Shown here in pieces: positions 50,605-59,467 of a DNA stretch of 64,000 bases. This DNA comes from Metarhizobium sp964253915 (GTDB lineage Bacteria > Pseudomonadota > Alphaproteobacteria > Rhizobiales > Rhizobiaceae). The position numbers were made by a program, and so were the translations under genes. Where the stretch lies: assembly GCF_964253915.1 (NCBI RefSeq), contig NZ_CAXUSG020000010.1, positions 156,759 to 220,758 of the forward strand, written 5' to 3'. The notes under the pieces are model-generated. The model worked only from the letters and a program-made list of their open reading frames with translations. It had not been told where the DNA came from and made no database searches. Numbering within the stretch: the first letter of the stretch is position 1; every line of letters starts with the position of its first letter.

Positions 50605-51344
50605 TCGACAACCTTGAACAGGCGATCCCAACGCATGTTGGCGGGCCAACGCCAGATCTCGCGGAAGGCCGTATCATTGCCGAGCGAGAAGAAGATGATG
50701 CTGGCGCGGCCGATCAGGTTTTCCGCCGGCACGAAGCCGACATCGAAGCGGCTGTCGGCGGAATTGTCGCGGTTGTCGCCCATCATGAAATAATGGCCGT
50801 CCGGCACGATGAACTCACGCGTGTTGTCGCCACGCGAATTCGGCGACTGATCGAGCGTGTCGTAGGCCACGCCCGTATCCAGCGTCTCGCGGAACACCGG
50901 CACATCTTCGCCCGGATCCATCTTGTAGTCAGATGTGAAGGTGCCGTCCGGCTCCTTCGGCACGGCCTGGCCGTTGACGTGAAGCACGCCGGCAATCATC
51001 TGCACCCGGTCGCCGGGCAGGCCGATGACACGCTTGATGTAATCGATGTCCGGGTTCGGCGGGAAGCGGAAGACGACAACGTCGCCACGCGCCGGCTCGC
51101 TGCCGAAGATGCGACCGCTGAACAGGTTCGGCGAGAACGGCAAGGAATATTTCGAATAGCCGTAAGCGAACTTGTTGACAAAGATGTAGTCGCCGACCAG
51201 CAATGTCGGCATCATCGAGCCCGACGGAATGGTGAAGGGCTGGAAAAGAACGGTCCGGATGACCATCGCCAGAACCAGAGCCTGGACGATGACCTTTATG
51301 TTTTCCCAAAGCGCATTCTGCTTCTTCTCAACTTTTTCGGACAC
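50601..51344 (-). CDS. lepB: Signal peptidase I
   Basis: LepB cleaves signal peptides at the periplasmic face of the inner membrane. The 247-residue product has one N-terminal membrane helix (about 18-35), the nucleophile Ser43 (IPSGSMMPTLL), the general base Lys104 (DYIKRVIGLPGD) and the GDNRDNSADSR box. The GTG at 51344 is chosen because the conserved segment begins there; the 21 codons upstream are not conserved. rnc overlaps its stop. Confidence 0.95.
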   Translation of the reverse strand: MSEKVEKKQNALWENIKVIVQALVLAMVIRTVLFQPFTIPSGSMMPTLLVGDYIFVNKFAYGYSKYSLPFSPNLFSGRIFGSEPARGDVVVFRFPPNPDIDYIKRVIGLPGDRVQMIAGVLHVNGQAVPKEPDGTFTSDYKMDPGEDVPVFRETLDTGVAYDTLDQSPNSRGDNTREFIVPDGHYFMMGDNRDNSADSRFDVGFVPAENLIGRASIIFFSLGNDTAFREIWRWPANMRWDRLFKVVE

Positions 51345-51431
51345 GCAGGCATCTTCCTTCAACACGGTAATTGGCCTCTCTCTAGCTGCTTCATCGGCTC
51401 GCGGCAATGCCGACGCTCAAGAAACCCCATG

Positions 51432-51848
51432 CTATACGGTTCCTGAGGCGATTTCCGGGCGGGCTTCGATGATGACGAAAGCTTGAGCATAAGGGTGCTC
51501 GTCGGTGATCGTCAGGTGGATGACCGCCATGTGTCCCTCCGGCAGCAGGGCCTTGAGGCGCTCCTCGGCACCGCCGGTCAGCTTCATCGTCGGCTTTCCC
51601 GATGGCAGGTTTATGACACCCATGTCCTTCCAGAACACGCCTTCGGCCAGGCCGGTGCCGAGCGCCTTGGAGCAGGCCTCCTTGGCGGCAAACCGTTTGG
51701 CATAAGAGGCGGCGCGATTGGCGCGGCGATCCGAGCGTGCCCGCTCGACATCGGTAAAGCAGCGATGGGTGAAACGCTCGCCAAACCGTTCGATGGATTT
51801 TTCAACTCGCGTGATGTCGATGAGATCGCTGCCGATGCCGATGATCAT
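51432..51848 (-). CDS. acpS: Holo-[acyl-carrier-protein] synthase
   Basis: AcpS transfers the 4'-phosphopantetheine arm from CoA to the ACP serine. The 138-residue product starts MIIGIGSDLIDITRVEKSIE with the metal-binding Asp8, and has the second motif FAAKEACSKALGTG. It activates the AcpP encoded at 586-822. The open frame extends upstream, but the conserved start is ATG 51848. lepB lies 87 bases downstream. Confidence 0.96.
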   Translation of the reverse strand: MIIGIGSDLIDITRVEKSIERFGERFTHRCFTDVERARSDRRANRAASYAKRFAAKEACSKALGTGLAEGVFWKDMGVINLPSGKPTMKLTGGAEERLKALLPEGHMAVIHLTITDEHPYAQAFVIIEARPEIASGTV

Positions 51849-51910
51849 TCTTTCCAACCTTCCACACAGTCGCCTCCGGCGCGAAAGACGCCGGCAGCCA
51901 TCCAATATCG

Positions 51911-52489
51911 TCAAACGCTTGAAATTTCGTCGGGATAACGCAGCTGATTTCGCGCCCGCTCAAGCAGCCGCAAATGCCGGCGGCGCTGGAAGCTGCGCAC
52001 GGCAAGAAACGCCAGTCCGTAAAGAAGGGTGGAGCTGATGGCGGCGAAAGGAATAGCGCCGACCAGCATCGGCTTGAGCACCGGCTCCCAAAGCTGCGCG
52101 AAATCCAGGCTCTCGAACAGAGCCGCAAGATCGATATGGCTCTTTTCGCCATTCGTCCCCAGAAGCCATTTCCCGGTTTCCCAGGTCAGGGCCGAGATGA
52201 AGGGAAAGGTCGCGGGGTTGCTGACGGTAGTACCAAGGGCGGCCGCGACGAGGTTTCCGGCAAGCAGGTAGGCAACGACGATCGCCAGAACGAGATGAAA
52301 TCCGAGGAACGGTGTCCAGGACAAGGCAATACCGCAGGCAAAGCCGGTCGCGATGGAATGGGGCGACGCGCTTAGTCGCAGCAGCCGCATTCGGAAATAG
52401 CGGAATGACCGCATGAAGCCTTTGCGGGGCCAGACGAACTCCCGCAACTTCTCAGACAATCGGGCAGGCTTGCGGCGTCGAAACAGCAT
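51911..52489 (-). CDS. DUF2062 membrane protein
   Basis: The 192-residue product has a basic N-terminus (MLFRRRKPARLSEKLREFVWPRKGF) and three or four membrane segments with the DUF2062 features SPHSIATGFACGIALSWTPFLGFHLVLA and TTVSNPATFPFI. Function of the family is unknown. ATG 52489 is chosen over an upstream start in the same frame because the basic segment is the family start. acpS begins 62 bases downstream. Confidence 0.87.
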   Translation of the reverse strand: MLFRRRKPARLSEKLREFVWPRKGFMRSFRYFRMRLLRLSASPHSIATGFACGIALSWTPFLGFHLVLAIVVAYLLAGNLVAAALGTTVSNPATFPFISALTWETGKWLLGTNGEKSHIDLAALFESLDFAQLWEPVLKPMLVGAIPFAAISSTLLYGLAFLAVRSFQRRRHLRLLERARNQLRYPDEISSV

Positions 52490-52609
52490 GGCGCACATGT
52501 AGTGCATCGAGGTCCGACATGACAAGACCACACCCGCCGCGCGGTTGCCAAAGCAACCACGCTTTCCTATGACGCAGCCGCATGGCTGACATCATAAAAT
52601 CGGCGGAGC

Positions 52610-52762
52610 TTAGAAGCCGCGACGGAACAGGCCGCGATCAACCTGACGCTGGCGATATTCCAGATCCACACGGTCGCCGGCGCCGTTGAGATAAGCCATT
52701 TCCCGTTCTTCAACGCTGGGAACGCGCAGGGCACGGGCGATTTTCTTGATTTGACCGAACAT
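52610..52762 (-). CDS. DUF3563 small protein
   Basis: The 50-residue product (MFGQIKKIARALRVPSVEE..., ending DRGLFRRGF) fits DUF3563, a short family with the conserved REMAYLNGAGDRVDLEYRQR core. AAAGGACC precedes ATG 52762 by eight bases. The open frame extends upstream to 52843, but that part is not conserved. Function is unknown. It stands alone between the DUF2062 gene and rsh. Confidence 0.85.
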   Translation of the reverse strand: MFGQIKKIARALRVPSVEEREMAYLNGAGDRVDLEYRQRQVDRGLFRRGF

Positions 52763-53031
52763 GACGTGGTCCTTTCCTTCAATCTTTTCGATGAGATGAA
52801 GATAGTCCTTCGCCTGGCTTTTTACTAATGTTGCATCGCACAATCAGCCATGCGCAATGCGCATATCTTGACGATCTGATCGCCATTTTCTTGCCCATTT
52901 GAAAGGCATTTGCCAAACAACACGGCCACAAAGGGGCGAAAATGCACAACGGATGGGTGCAGGCCGGCACAGCAGCGCGTCGGGCACCCCGCAGGGCGAC
53001 CCGGCCAATTGAGAGGGAAAGAAGCGCGACC

Positions 53032-55272
53032 TCAGTCGAAGACGCGCTTGACCGTCGCAATGCAGTCGAGATCCTTGATCTGTGCCAGCAGATGGTTCAG
53101 CTGGCGCAGATCCCACACTTCGACATCGACCGCCATCTCGGTGAAGTCGGTGGCAACGCCGATCATGGTCAGGCCGCGAATGTTGACGTCCAGGGTCGCG
53201 ATGGTCTGCGCCACCTTGGCCAGCGTGCCCGGCTCGTTCAGCGCGTTGATCATCAGGCGCGCCATGAAGCGTGACTTGTTGGCTTCGTCGAGATCCCAGC
53301 GGATATCGATCCAGCTTTCCGGCTCGTCATCGAAGCGCTGCAGTGCCGGCGCCTGGATCGGGTAGATGGTGATCCCCTTGCCCTTCTCCATGATGCCGAC
53401 GATACGATCGCCGGGCACGGCGCCGGACGACGAAAAATGCACCTCGGCATTGTTGGTAATGCCGCGGATCGGCAGAACCTCCAGATCGCTGCCGGCCTCT
53501 TCGCCAAGTTGCGAGCGATCGAGGTCGGCCTTGTTTTTTCCGGGGATGCGGAACACCATGCCCGAGGCGCTGCGCATGTTGAACCAGCCTTCGTCACTGT
53601 TCGGCTTGACGGTGACGCGCTCGTCCTGGTGATCGGGATAGACTGCCCGCAGCACGTCGAGCGATGAAATCTCCCCTCGCCCGACGGAGGCGATGGCATC
53701 CTCGACTTCCTTGCGGCCGAGCCGGTGCAGCGCCGGCTTCATCACATCCTTGGAAAATATCTTGCCGGCTCGCTCGAAGGTACGCTCGAGAATGCGATGG
53801 CCGAGGCCGGCATATTGCTTGCGGATGGCCATGCGCGTCGCGCGGCGGATGGCGGCACGCGCCTTGCCGGTGACGACGATTTCTTCCCAGGCGGCCGGCG
53901 GAACCTGCACGCCGGAGCGGATGATCTCCACCTCGTCGCCATTGGCCAGCCGCGTCACCAGCGGCATGATCCGGCCGTTGATCTTGGCGCCGACGGTGGT
54001 GTCGCCGATATTGGTATGGACGGCGTAGGCGAAATCGATCGGCGTCGCCCCACGCGGCAGGGCGATCAGCTTGCCTTTCGGAGTGAAACAGAAGACCTGG
54101 TCCTGGAAAAGCTCAAGCTTGGTATGCTCCAGGAACTCTTCGGGGCTATCGCCTTCCGCCAAGGATTCGATCGTGTGACGCAGCCAGGAATAGGCATTGC
54201 TTTCACGCGAGAGAAGATCGCTGTCGCCGCCCGTCGCACCGTCCTTGTAAAGCGTATGCGCCGCGATGCCGAACTCGGCGATCTCGTGCATGCGTCGCGT
54301 GCGGATCTGCAGTTCGATGCGCTGGTTGGAGGGGCCGACGATGGTTGTATGGATGGAACGGTAGTCGTTCTGCTTCGGCGTCGAGATATAGTCCTTGAAG
54401 CGGCCGGGCACCACGCGCCAGCGCGTATGGACGATGCCGAGCGCCCGGTAACAGGCCGGAATATCGTCGACGATGATGCGGAAACCGTAGACGTCGGACA
54501 GCTGCTCAAAGGAGAGCGATTTCGACTGCATCTTGCGGAAAACCGAATAGGCCTTCTTCTGGCGCCCCTTGACGAAGGCGTTGGTCAGCCCGTTGGCAAC
54601 CAGCAGATCGCGCAACTCCTCCTCGATCTTGCGGATCAAGCCTTCATTGCGGGCTGAAAGCTCCTCCAGACGCTTGGTGACGGTCTCGTAGGCTTCGGGA
54701 TTGATGTACTGGAAGGAGAGCTGTTCCAGCTCCTCGCGCATGTCCTGCATACCCATGCGGCCGGCGAGCGGCGCATAGATGTCCATGGTCTCTTCGGAAA
54801 TGCGGGCGCGCTTCTCCTGGTTCATATGCTCCAGGGTGCGCATGTTGTGCAGGCGGTCGGCAAGCTTGACGAGCAGAACGCGAACGTCGTCGGAAATCGC
54901 CAGCAGCAGCTTGCGCAGGTTTTCGGCCTGCTTGGCCTTCTTGGTGACGAGGTCGAGCTTCTTGATCTTCGTCAAGCCTTCGACAAGCGCACCGATATCC
55001 TCGCCGAAAAGCTCATCGATCTCGGCTCGCGTTGCGGTCGTATCCTCGATCGTATCGTGCAGCAGGGCGACGGCGATGGTCGATTCGTCGAGATGCAGTT
55101 CCGTCAGGATCGCCGCGACTTCCAGCGGATGCGAGATATAGGGGTCGCCGCTCGCGCGTTTTTGCTGCCCATGTTTCTGCATCGCATAGACATAGGCCTT
55201 GTTGAGCAGCGCTTCATTGGCATCCGGCTTGTATTTCTGAACGCGCTCGACGAGCTCGTATTGCCGCATCAT
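53032..55272 (-). CDS. rsh: Bifunctional (p)ppGpp synthetase/hydrolase
   Basis: This is the single long RelA/SpoT homologue of the organism, controlling the stringent response. The 746-residue product has the hydrolase HD domain (His72-Asp73 in ALLHDTIEDT), the synthetase domain (about 250-320; YGFRIIVDDIP, KDYISTPKQNDYRSIHTT), TGS (about 400-460; VFCFTPKGKLIALPRGATPIDFAY), and a C-terminal ACT domain (about 670-746). All catalytic regions are present, so both activities are expected. In Sinorhizobium, (p)ppGpp affects symbiosis. rpoZ is directly upstream. Confidence 0.96.
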   Translation of the reverse strand: MMRQYELVERVQKYKPDANEALLNKAYVYAMQKHGQQKRASGDPYISHPLEVAAILTELHLDESTIAVALLHDTIEDTTATRAEIDELFGEDIGALVEGLTKIKKLDLVTKKAKQAENLRKLLLAISDDVRVLLVKLADRLHNMRTLEHMNQEKRARISEETMDIYAPLAGRMGMQDMREELEQLSFQYINPEAYETVTKRLEELSARNEGLIRKIEEELRDLLVANGLTNAFVKGRQKKAYSVFRKMQSKSLSFEQLSDVYGFRIIVDDIPACYRALGIVHTRWRVVPGRFKDYISTPKQNDYRSIHTTIVGPSNQRIELQIRTRRMHEIAEFGIAAHTLYKDGATGGDSDLLSRESNAYSWLRHTIESLAEGDSPEEFLEHTKLELFQDQVFCFTPKGKLIALPRGATPIDFAYAVHTNIGDTTVGAKINGRIMPLVTRLANGDEVEIIRSGVQVPPAAWEEIVVTGKARAAIRRATRMAIRKQYAGLGHRILERTFERAGKIFSKDVMKPALHRLGRKEVEDAIASVGRGEISSLDVLRAVYPDHQDERVTVKPNSDEGWFNMRSASGMVFRIPGKNKADLDRSQLGEEAGSDLEVLPIRGITNNAEVHFSSSGAVPGDRIVGIMEKGKGITIYPIQAPALQRFDDEPESWIDIRWDLDEANKSRFMARLMINALNEPGTLAKVAQTIATLDVNIRGLTMIGVATDFTEMAVDVEVWDLRQLNHLLAQIKDLDCIATVKRVFD

Positions 55273-55290
55273 CCAAAGCTACTCCGGGAG

Positions 55291-55325
55291 AAAATAAAAA
55301 ACGCGCCAATCATAGGATTGGCGCG
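55291..55325 (-). terminator. Intrinsic terminator between rpoZ and rsh
   Basis: A perfect 10-bp stem pairs 55302-55311 with 55316-55325 (4-base loop). Read on the minus strand it is followed by GTTTTTTATTTT (55302-55291). It lies 47 bases after the rpoZ stop and 19 before the rsh start, so rsh probably needs read-through or its own promoter in the small gap. Confidence 0.9.
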
Positions 55326-55371
55326 CGCCATTGCAACGCGAAAGAATACATAGAGGAATAAAGATTGACGA

Positions 55372-55779
55372 TTAGTAATCGTCGCTCTTTTCCGGCGGCA
55401 CGAGGCCTTCGATACCGGCCAGCAGATCTTCTTCCGACATCTGGTCGAAGGTCAGCGTTTCCGGCAGATCGTCTTCCTCGTCGCCCTTGTCGGCAGCAAC
55501 GCCGCCCTGGGCGCCGATCAGCGCAGCCGGATCGTGTTCCGGTTCGTCGACTTCCACATGCTTCTGCAGCGAGTGGATCAGGTCTTCCTTGAGATCGTCG
55601 GGCGACAGGGTCTCGTCGGCGATTTCGCGCAGCGCGACGACGGGGTTTTTGTCGTTGTCACGGTCGATGGTGATCGATGCACCTTGCGAAATCTGACGGG
55701 CACGATGGCTGGCAAGGAGCACCAGTTCGAAACGGTTATCAACCTTGTCGATGCAATCTTCTACTGTGACACGGGCCAT
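55372..55779 (-). CDS. rpoZ: RNA polymerase omega subunit
   Basis: Omega helps assemble and stabilise RNA polymerase; in proteobacteria it contributes to the ppGpp binding site. The 135-residue product has the family start MARVTVEDCIDKVDNRFELVLLASHRARQI and an acidic C-terminal extension (about 80-135) usual in alphaproteobacteria. It is next to rsh, which makes the alarmone; such pairing is widespread. The start at 55779 gives the conserved N-terminus. Confidence 0.97.
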   Translation of the reverse strand: MARVTVEDCIDKVDNRFELVLLASHRARQISQGASITIDRDNDKNPVVALREIADETLSPDDLKEDLIHSLQKHVEVDEPEHDPAALIGAQGGVAADKGDEEDDLPETLTFDQMSEEDLLAGIEGLVPPEKSDDY

Positions 55780-56080
55780 TGCCTGTCCTTTACGGTCGAG
55801 TTTTCATGAATTAGCACGCCCGATACAATCAAAGTGCGGCGAATTCAAGTTTTTCCTGCAGGCTGCCATCGCCGCCATGTCCCATATTTTATACAGCCGG
55901 CACGCTTACCGCGCAAATTCTACCCTCGGTTGCTTGGATTATCTTGAGTCGTGCCCTAAATGAAAGATATATGAATAGTTCTTAATGTACATGAATTATT
56001 CCGTTCCGCGACCAGGGCATGACCTCGTTTACTTGATGGCGGAACATATATCATTTCGCGCGAACGGGAATTGAAGCGCC
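55780..56080. other. Intergenic region between rpoZ and the NYN gene
   Basis: The 301 bases separate divergent genes. The right half (about 55950-56070) is strongly AT-rich for this genome and probably holds the NYN promoter. No credible gene or clear hairpin is seen. Confidence 0.55.
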
Positions 56081-56659
56081 ATGTTTGATCCACGGGAAAA
56101 AATTGCTCTTTTTATAGATGGGGCAAATCTTTACGCAGCGTCGAAAAGTCTTGGTTTCGATATCGACTATCGCAAGCTACTGAAAGCGTTTCAAAAACGC
56201 GGCTATCTTCTTCGCGCATATTACTATACCGCCCTTATTGAAGACCAGGAATACTCATCGATCAGACCGCTTATAGATTGGCTTGATTACAACGGTTACA
56301 AGGTCATTACTAAGCCTGCCAAAGAATTTACCGATTCCATGGGCCGACGCAAGATCAAAGGCAACATGGATATTGAACTTGCTATCGACGCGATGGAACA
56401 ATCCGAGACCGTCGATCACCTGGTTATCTTCTCCGGCGACGGTGATTTCACAACTCTTGTGGAAGCCCTGCAGCGCAGGGGGCGCAAAGTGTCCGTCGTC
56501 TCGACGATGGTGACACAACCGCCGATGATTGCCGACGACCTGCGCCGGCAGGCCGATCACTTCATCGACCTGATGAGCCTGAAAAGCGAAGTCGGGCGTG
56601 ACCCTTCCGAACGGGCACCGCGCCCTGCGGAACCGGCCGACGACGAGTTCCAGTCCTGA
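56081..56659 (+). CDS. NYN domain (LabA/DUF88) protein
   Basis: The 192-residue product has the PIN-like NYN nuclease fold: ALFIDGANLY (first catalytic Asp and Asn), GNMDIELAIDAM and LVIFSGDGDFTTLV (later Asp residues). Such proteins are probable RNases; the group also includes LabA/LabB. All acidic residues are present. The N-terminal half uses more A/T-ending codons than neighbouring genes. It is a stand-alone gene between divergent rpoZ and the chemoreceptor. Confidence 0.9.
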   Translation: MFDPREKIALFIDGANLYAASKSLGFDIDYRKLLKAFQKRGYLLRAYYYTALIEDQEYSSIRPLIDWLDYNGYKVITKPAKEFTDSMGRRKIKGNMDIELAIDAMEQSETVDHLVIFSGDGDFTTLVEALQRRGRKVSVVSTMVTQPPMIADDLRRQADHFIDLMSLKSEVGRDPSERAPRPAEPADDEFQS

Positions 56660-56903
56660 CCCTTTCCGCCCTGTGGAACGACGGTCTCCGCGAAGCGGCG
56701 CGAGAGATCGCCACACTGGAAATTTGCCGATAGAATATAAGCGATTACGTATATCCCGATACCGGCCCTGCATCTTCTCAGAGATCAATAGTTGGGGCCG
56801 GCATTAACACCATTTTAAGGATAAATTAGCCAGAGTGAATTTGTGCGCGGCCGACTTCATCGGCACGTCGTGAATTTTTTTCTCATTCCGGGCGATATTG
56901 TTG

Positions 56904-58415
56904 ATGAGTGGCCATACTTCGAAAAGCAAACTTCTGAACGACAGGATGGACTTTCTCGGCCTCGGGTCGGAACAAAAAAGGGCCATTGCGGAAATCGCCC
57001 CCGTCATCGTCGGTTCGCTCGATCGTTCGCTCGACCTGTTCTACGCCAAGGCGAAGACTCACCCGGACACGAAGAAGTTCTTTTCCAGCGAGGCCCATGT
57101 CCAGCATGCCAAAAGCATGCAGAAGCAGCATTGGTCGCGGCTTGCCGGTGGCAAGATCGACGAGACCTATGTCGATGCCGTCTCCGCCGTCGGCCGCACC
57201 CATGCGCGGCTGGGGCTTGAGCCGAGATGGTACATCGGCGGTTACGCACTCATCCTTGAAGAAATCGTTCGTGCAATCGTCAGCGCCGAACTGAAGGGCT
57301 TCATGCTGGATCGCAAGGCCAAGAAGGTTGCCACCGATATCGGCGTGACCATGAAGGTCGCTTTCCTCGACATGGATTACGGCATCAGCGTCTATCTCGA
57401 TGCTCTCGCCGCCGAACGGAAGAAGGTCGAGGATGAACGCGTACGGCTGGAAGCCGAACAAGAAGAAGCGCTGCATGCCCTGGATACGGCCCTGAACGGC
57501 CTGGCCGCCGGCGATCTCACCTCGACGATCAACCAGTCGCTTGCGCCGCAATTCGATCGGCTGAAATCCAATTACAACAAATCCATCGCCAAGCTCGAAA
57601 ACGCCTTCTCGGAAATCATCCGCGCCTCGACGCTGGTCGCGTCCAACACAACCGAGCTTTCGGCAGCGACCGACGACATGGCCAAGCGCACCGAGCAGCA
57701 GGCAAGCTCGCTCGAACAGACCGCCGCCGCCATCGAGCAGATCACCGCGATCTCGCAACAATCCGCCGTCCGCACCCGTGACGCGCAGGCTGTCGTCCGC
57801 AACTCCGCCGAAGAAGCAATCCGCTCGGGCGAAGTGGTCGGCCAGGCTGTCCAGGCGATGAGCGCGATCGAAACGTCGTCGCAGAAGATCACCCAGATCA
57901 TCGGCGTCATCGACGAAATCGCCTTCCAGACCAATCTTCTGGCGCTCAACGCCGGCGTCGAGGCGGCCCGCGCCGGTGAAGCCGGTCGTGGATTTGCCGT
58001 CGTGGCCCAGGAAGTTCGCGAACTGGCGCAACGCTCCGCCAACGCCGCCAAGGAAATCAAGTCGCTGATCGACAAGTCCTTCCAGGACGTGGTCCTCGGC
58101 GTATCGCTGGTCAACAAGACCGGCGAAGCCCTGACCAGCATCGGCCAGCAGGTTCACTCGATCAACGAGCACATCACCGCCATCGCCTCCTCGGCGCAGG
58201 AACAGTCGGCAGGTGTCAACGAAATCAATACCGCGATCAACAACATGGACCGGGTGACACAGCAGAATGCTGCCATGGTTCAGGAAACCAACATGTCGAC
58301 CCGCAGCCTCACGGAAGCCAGCAATACGCTGGCACGCCTGGTTGCGAGCTTTACGGTTTCCGGTTCCGTCCGCTTCCAGGAAAGCGGCGCCTCGTTCCAG
58401 CGCCGCTACGCCTGA
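56904..58415 (+). CDS. Globin-coupled methyl-accepting chemotaxis protein
   Basis: The 503-residue soluble protein has an N-terminal protoglobin sensor (about 12-170) with the proximal His100 in VGRTHARLGLEPRWYIGGY, a HAMP-like linker (about 180-240) and an MCP signalling domain (about 245-490) with the tip IDEIAFQTNLLALNAGVEAAR. It has no membrane segment, so it should sense oxygen (or another gas) inside the cell, like HemAT. Rhizobial relatives mediate aerotaxis. ATG 56904 is chosen over TTGs at 56898 and 56901. Confidence 0.92.
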   Translation: MSGHTSKSKLLNDRMDFLGLGSEQKRAIAEIAPVIVGSLDRSLDLFYAKAKTHPDTKKFFSSEAHVQHAKSMQKQHWSRLAGGKIDETYVDAVSAVGRTHARLGLEPRWYIGGYALILEEIVRAIVSAELKGFMLDRKAKKVATDIGVTMKVAFLDMDYGISVYLDALAAERKKVEDERVRLEAEQEEALHALDTALNGLAAGDLTSTINQSLAPQFDRLKSNYNKSIAKLENAFSEIIRASTLVASNTTELSAATDDMAKRTEQQASSLEQTAAAIEQITAISQQSAVRTRDAQAVVRNSAEEAIRSGEVVGQAVQAMSAIETSSQKITQIIGVIDEIAFQTNLLALNAGVEAARAGEAGRGFAVVAQEVRELAQRSANAAKEIKSLIDKSFQDVVLGVSLVNKTGEALTSIGQQVHSINEHITAIASSAQEQSAGVNEINTAINNMDRVTQQNAAMVQETNMSTRSLTEASNTLARLVASFTVSGSVRFQESGASFQRRYA

Positions 58416-58429
58416 TCCCCTGACTTTGC

Positions 58430-58461
58430 TTTCGAAGCGGTGAAGCTACACCGCTTCGAAA
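58430..58461. terminator. Perfect inverted repeat between convergent chemoreceptor and DUF3830 genes
   Basis: TTTCGAAGCGGTG (58430-58442) and CACCGCTTCGAAA (58449-58461) are exactly complementary (13 bp, 6-base loop). The repeat covers the DUF3830 stop codon (58446-58448) and the last codons of that gene, and starts 15 bases after the chemoreceptor stop. It could act as a bidirectional terminator, but there is no long T-run on either side. Confidence 0.6.
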
Positions 58462-58859
58462 TGGATCGGCTGGGCGCCCTGCCACAGCACCATCTTGCCC
58501 ATTGTTTCCAGATGTTCCTGACCGCTGATCACGGTCAGGAAATGGTTGCCGGCAAGCGCCCCCATCTTGCTGGCGAAGGACGAACTGCCATAAGCAAACA
58601 GCAGTTCCGTCTCGCTGTGACCGCCGGGGTACAACAGAATATCGCCGCGGGAGGGATGGCAGGTGTGGTTTTCGAAACCGACACCGAAGGTGAAATCGCC
58701 GAGCGGCACCCAGACCGCCTCGCCGCTCCAGCGCGAATGAATCGTCTGGTTTTTAAACGGCAGGAAACTCTGGAAGACGCGGCAGGTTTCCGGCGCTTTT
58801 TCGAGTTCCATCCTGGCCACAAAAACGTGCGGACCGACCGTGATCTTCAGATTGCTCAT
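58446..58859 (-). CDS. DUF3830 family protein
   Basis: The 137-residue product is a cyclophilin-like fold protein of the DUF3830 group: ESELEKAPETCRVFQSFLPF-type start (ARMELEKAPETCRVFQSFLPF region), RWSGEAVWVPLGDF and HPSRGDILLYPGGHSETELLFAYG. Function is unknown. ATG 58859 gives a clean start; an upstream in-frame ATG at 58871 would overlap the smpB stop. It follows smpB by 8 bases on the minus strand, so it may be cotranscribed. Confidence 0.8.
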   Translation of the reverse strand: MSNLKITVGPHVFVARMELEKAPETCRVFQSFLPFKNQTIHSRWSGEAVWVPLGDFTFGVGFENHTCHPSRGDILLYPGGHSETELLFAYGSSSFASKMGALAGNHFLTVISGQEHLETMGKMVLWQGAQPIHFEAV

Positions 58860-58867
58860 GGCCGCTC

Positions 58868-59344
58868 TCAACCGGTCTTCAAAAGCCGCGACTTCTGGCG
58901 ATTCCAGTCGCGCTCCTTCTCGGTCTCGCGCTTGTCGTGCAGCTTCTTGCCCTTGGCGAGCGCCAATTCGAGCTTGGCCCTGCCCTTGTCGTTGAAATAG
59001 ATCTTCAACGGTACGAGCGTCATGCCTTCGCGATTGATGGCGACACGCAACCGGTTGATTTCCCGCTTGGACAGCAAAAGCTTGCGGCGACGGCGCGGCT
59101 CGTGGTTGAAGCGATTGGCCTGCAGATATTCCGGCAGATGCGAATTGATCAGCCAGATCTCCTCGCCCTCATCGGACGCATAGGATTCGGCGATATTGGC
59201 CTTGCCGTCACGCAACGACTTCACCTCGGTGCCGGTCAGAACCAGACCGGCCTCGTAGGTATCGATGATCTCATAGTTGAAGCGGGCCTTGCGGTTTTCC
59301 GCGACAATCTTGTTGACGGTGCGCTGGCTGCCTTTGGGGGCCAT
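58868..59344 (-). CDS. smpB: SsrA-binding protein SmpB
   Basis: SmpB delivers tmRNA to stalled ribosomes. The 158-residue product has the core VAENRKARFNYEIIDTYEAG, LTGTEVKSLRDGKANIAESY and the C-terminal tail KLHDKRETEKERDWNRQKSRLL, which lies in the decoding site. ATG 59344 is the conserved start. It follows dapA by 123 bases, a common arrangement. The ssrA gene itself is not in the window. Confidence 0.96.
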   Translation of the reverse strand: MAPKGSQRTVNKIVAENRKARFNYEIIDTYEAGLVLTGTEVKSLRDGKANIAESYASDEGEEIWLINSHLPEYLQANRFNHEPRRRRKLLLSKREINRLRVAINREGMTLVPLKIYFNDKGRAKLELALAKGKKLHDKRETEKERDWNRQKSRLLKTG

Positions 59345-59436
59345 GGTGGATGATCCGATCACTCTGTCTCGATGCGATGCCCCGCCGGCGAGCGGCAGGG
59401 CAAGTCCCTTATGTAAGACAAGGTGACGGGAATGTG

Positions 59437-59462
59437 AAGACGAAGCGGTGATGCTTCGTCTT
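59437..59462. other. Perfect 10-bp hairpin between dapA and smpB
   Basis: AAGACGAAGC (59437-59446) pairs with GCTTCGTCTT (59453-59462), 6-base loop, six bases after the dapA stop. No T-run follows on the minus strand, so it is more likely an RNA-stabilising or processing structure than a terminator. Confidence 0.5.
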
Positions 59463-59467
59463 TCCTA

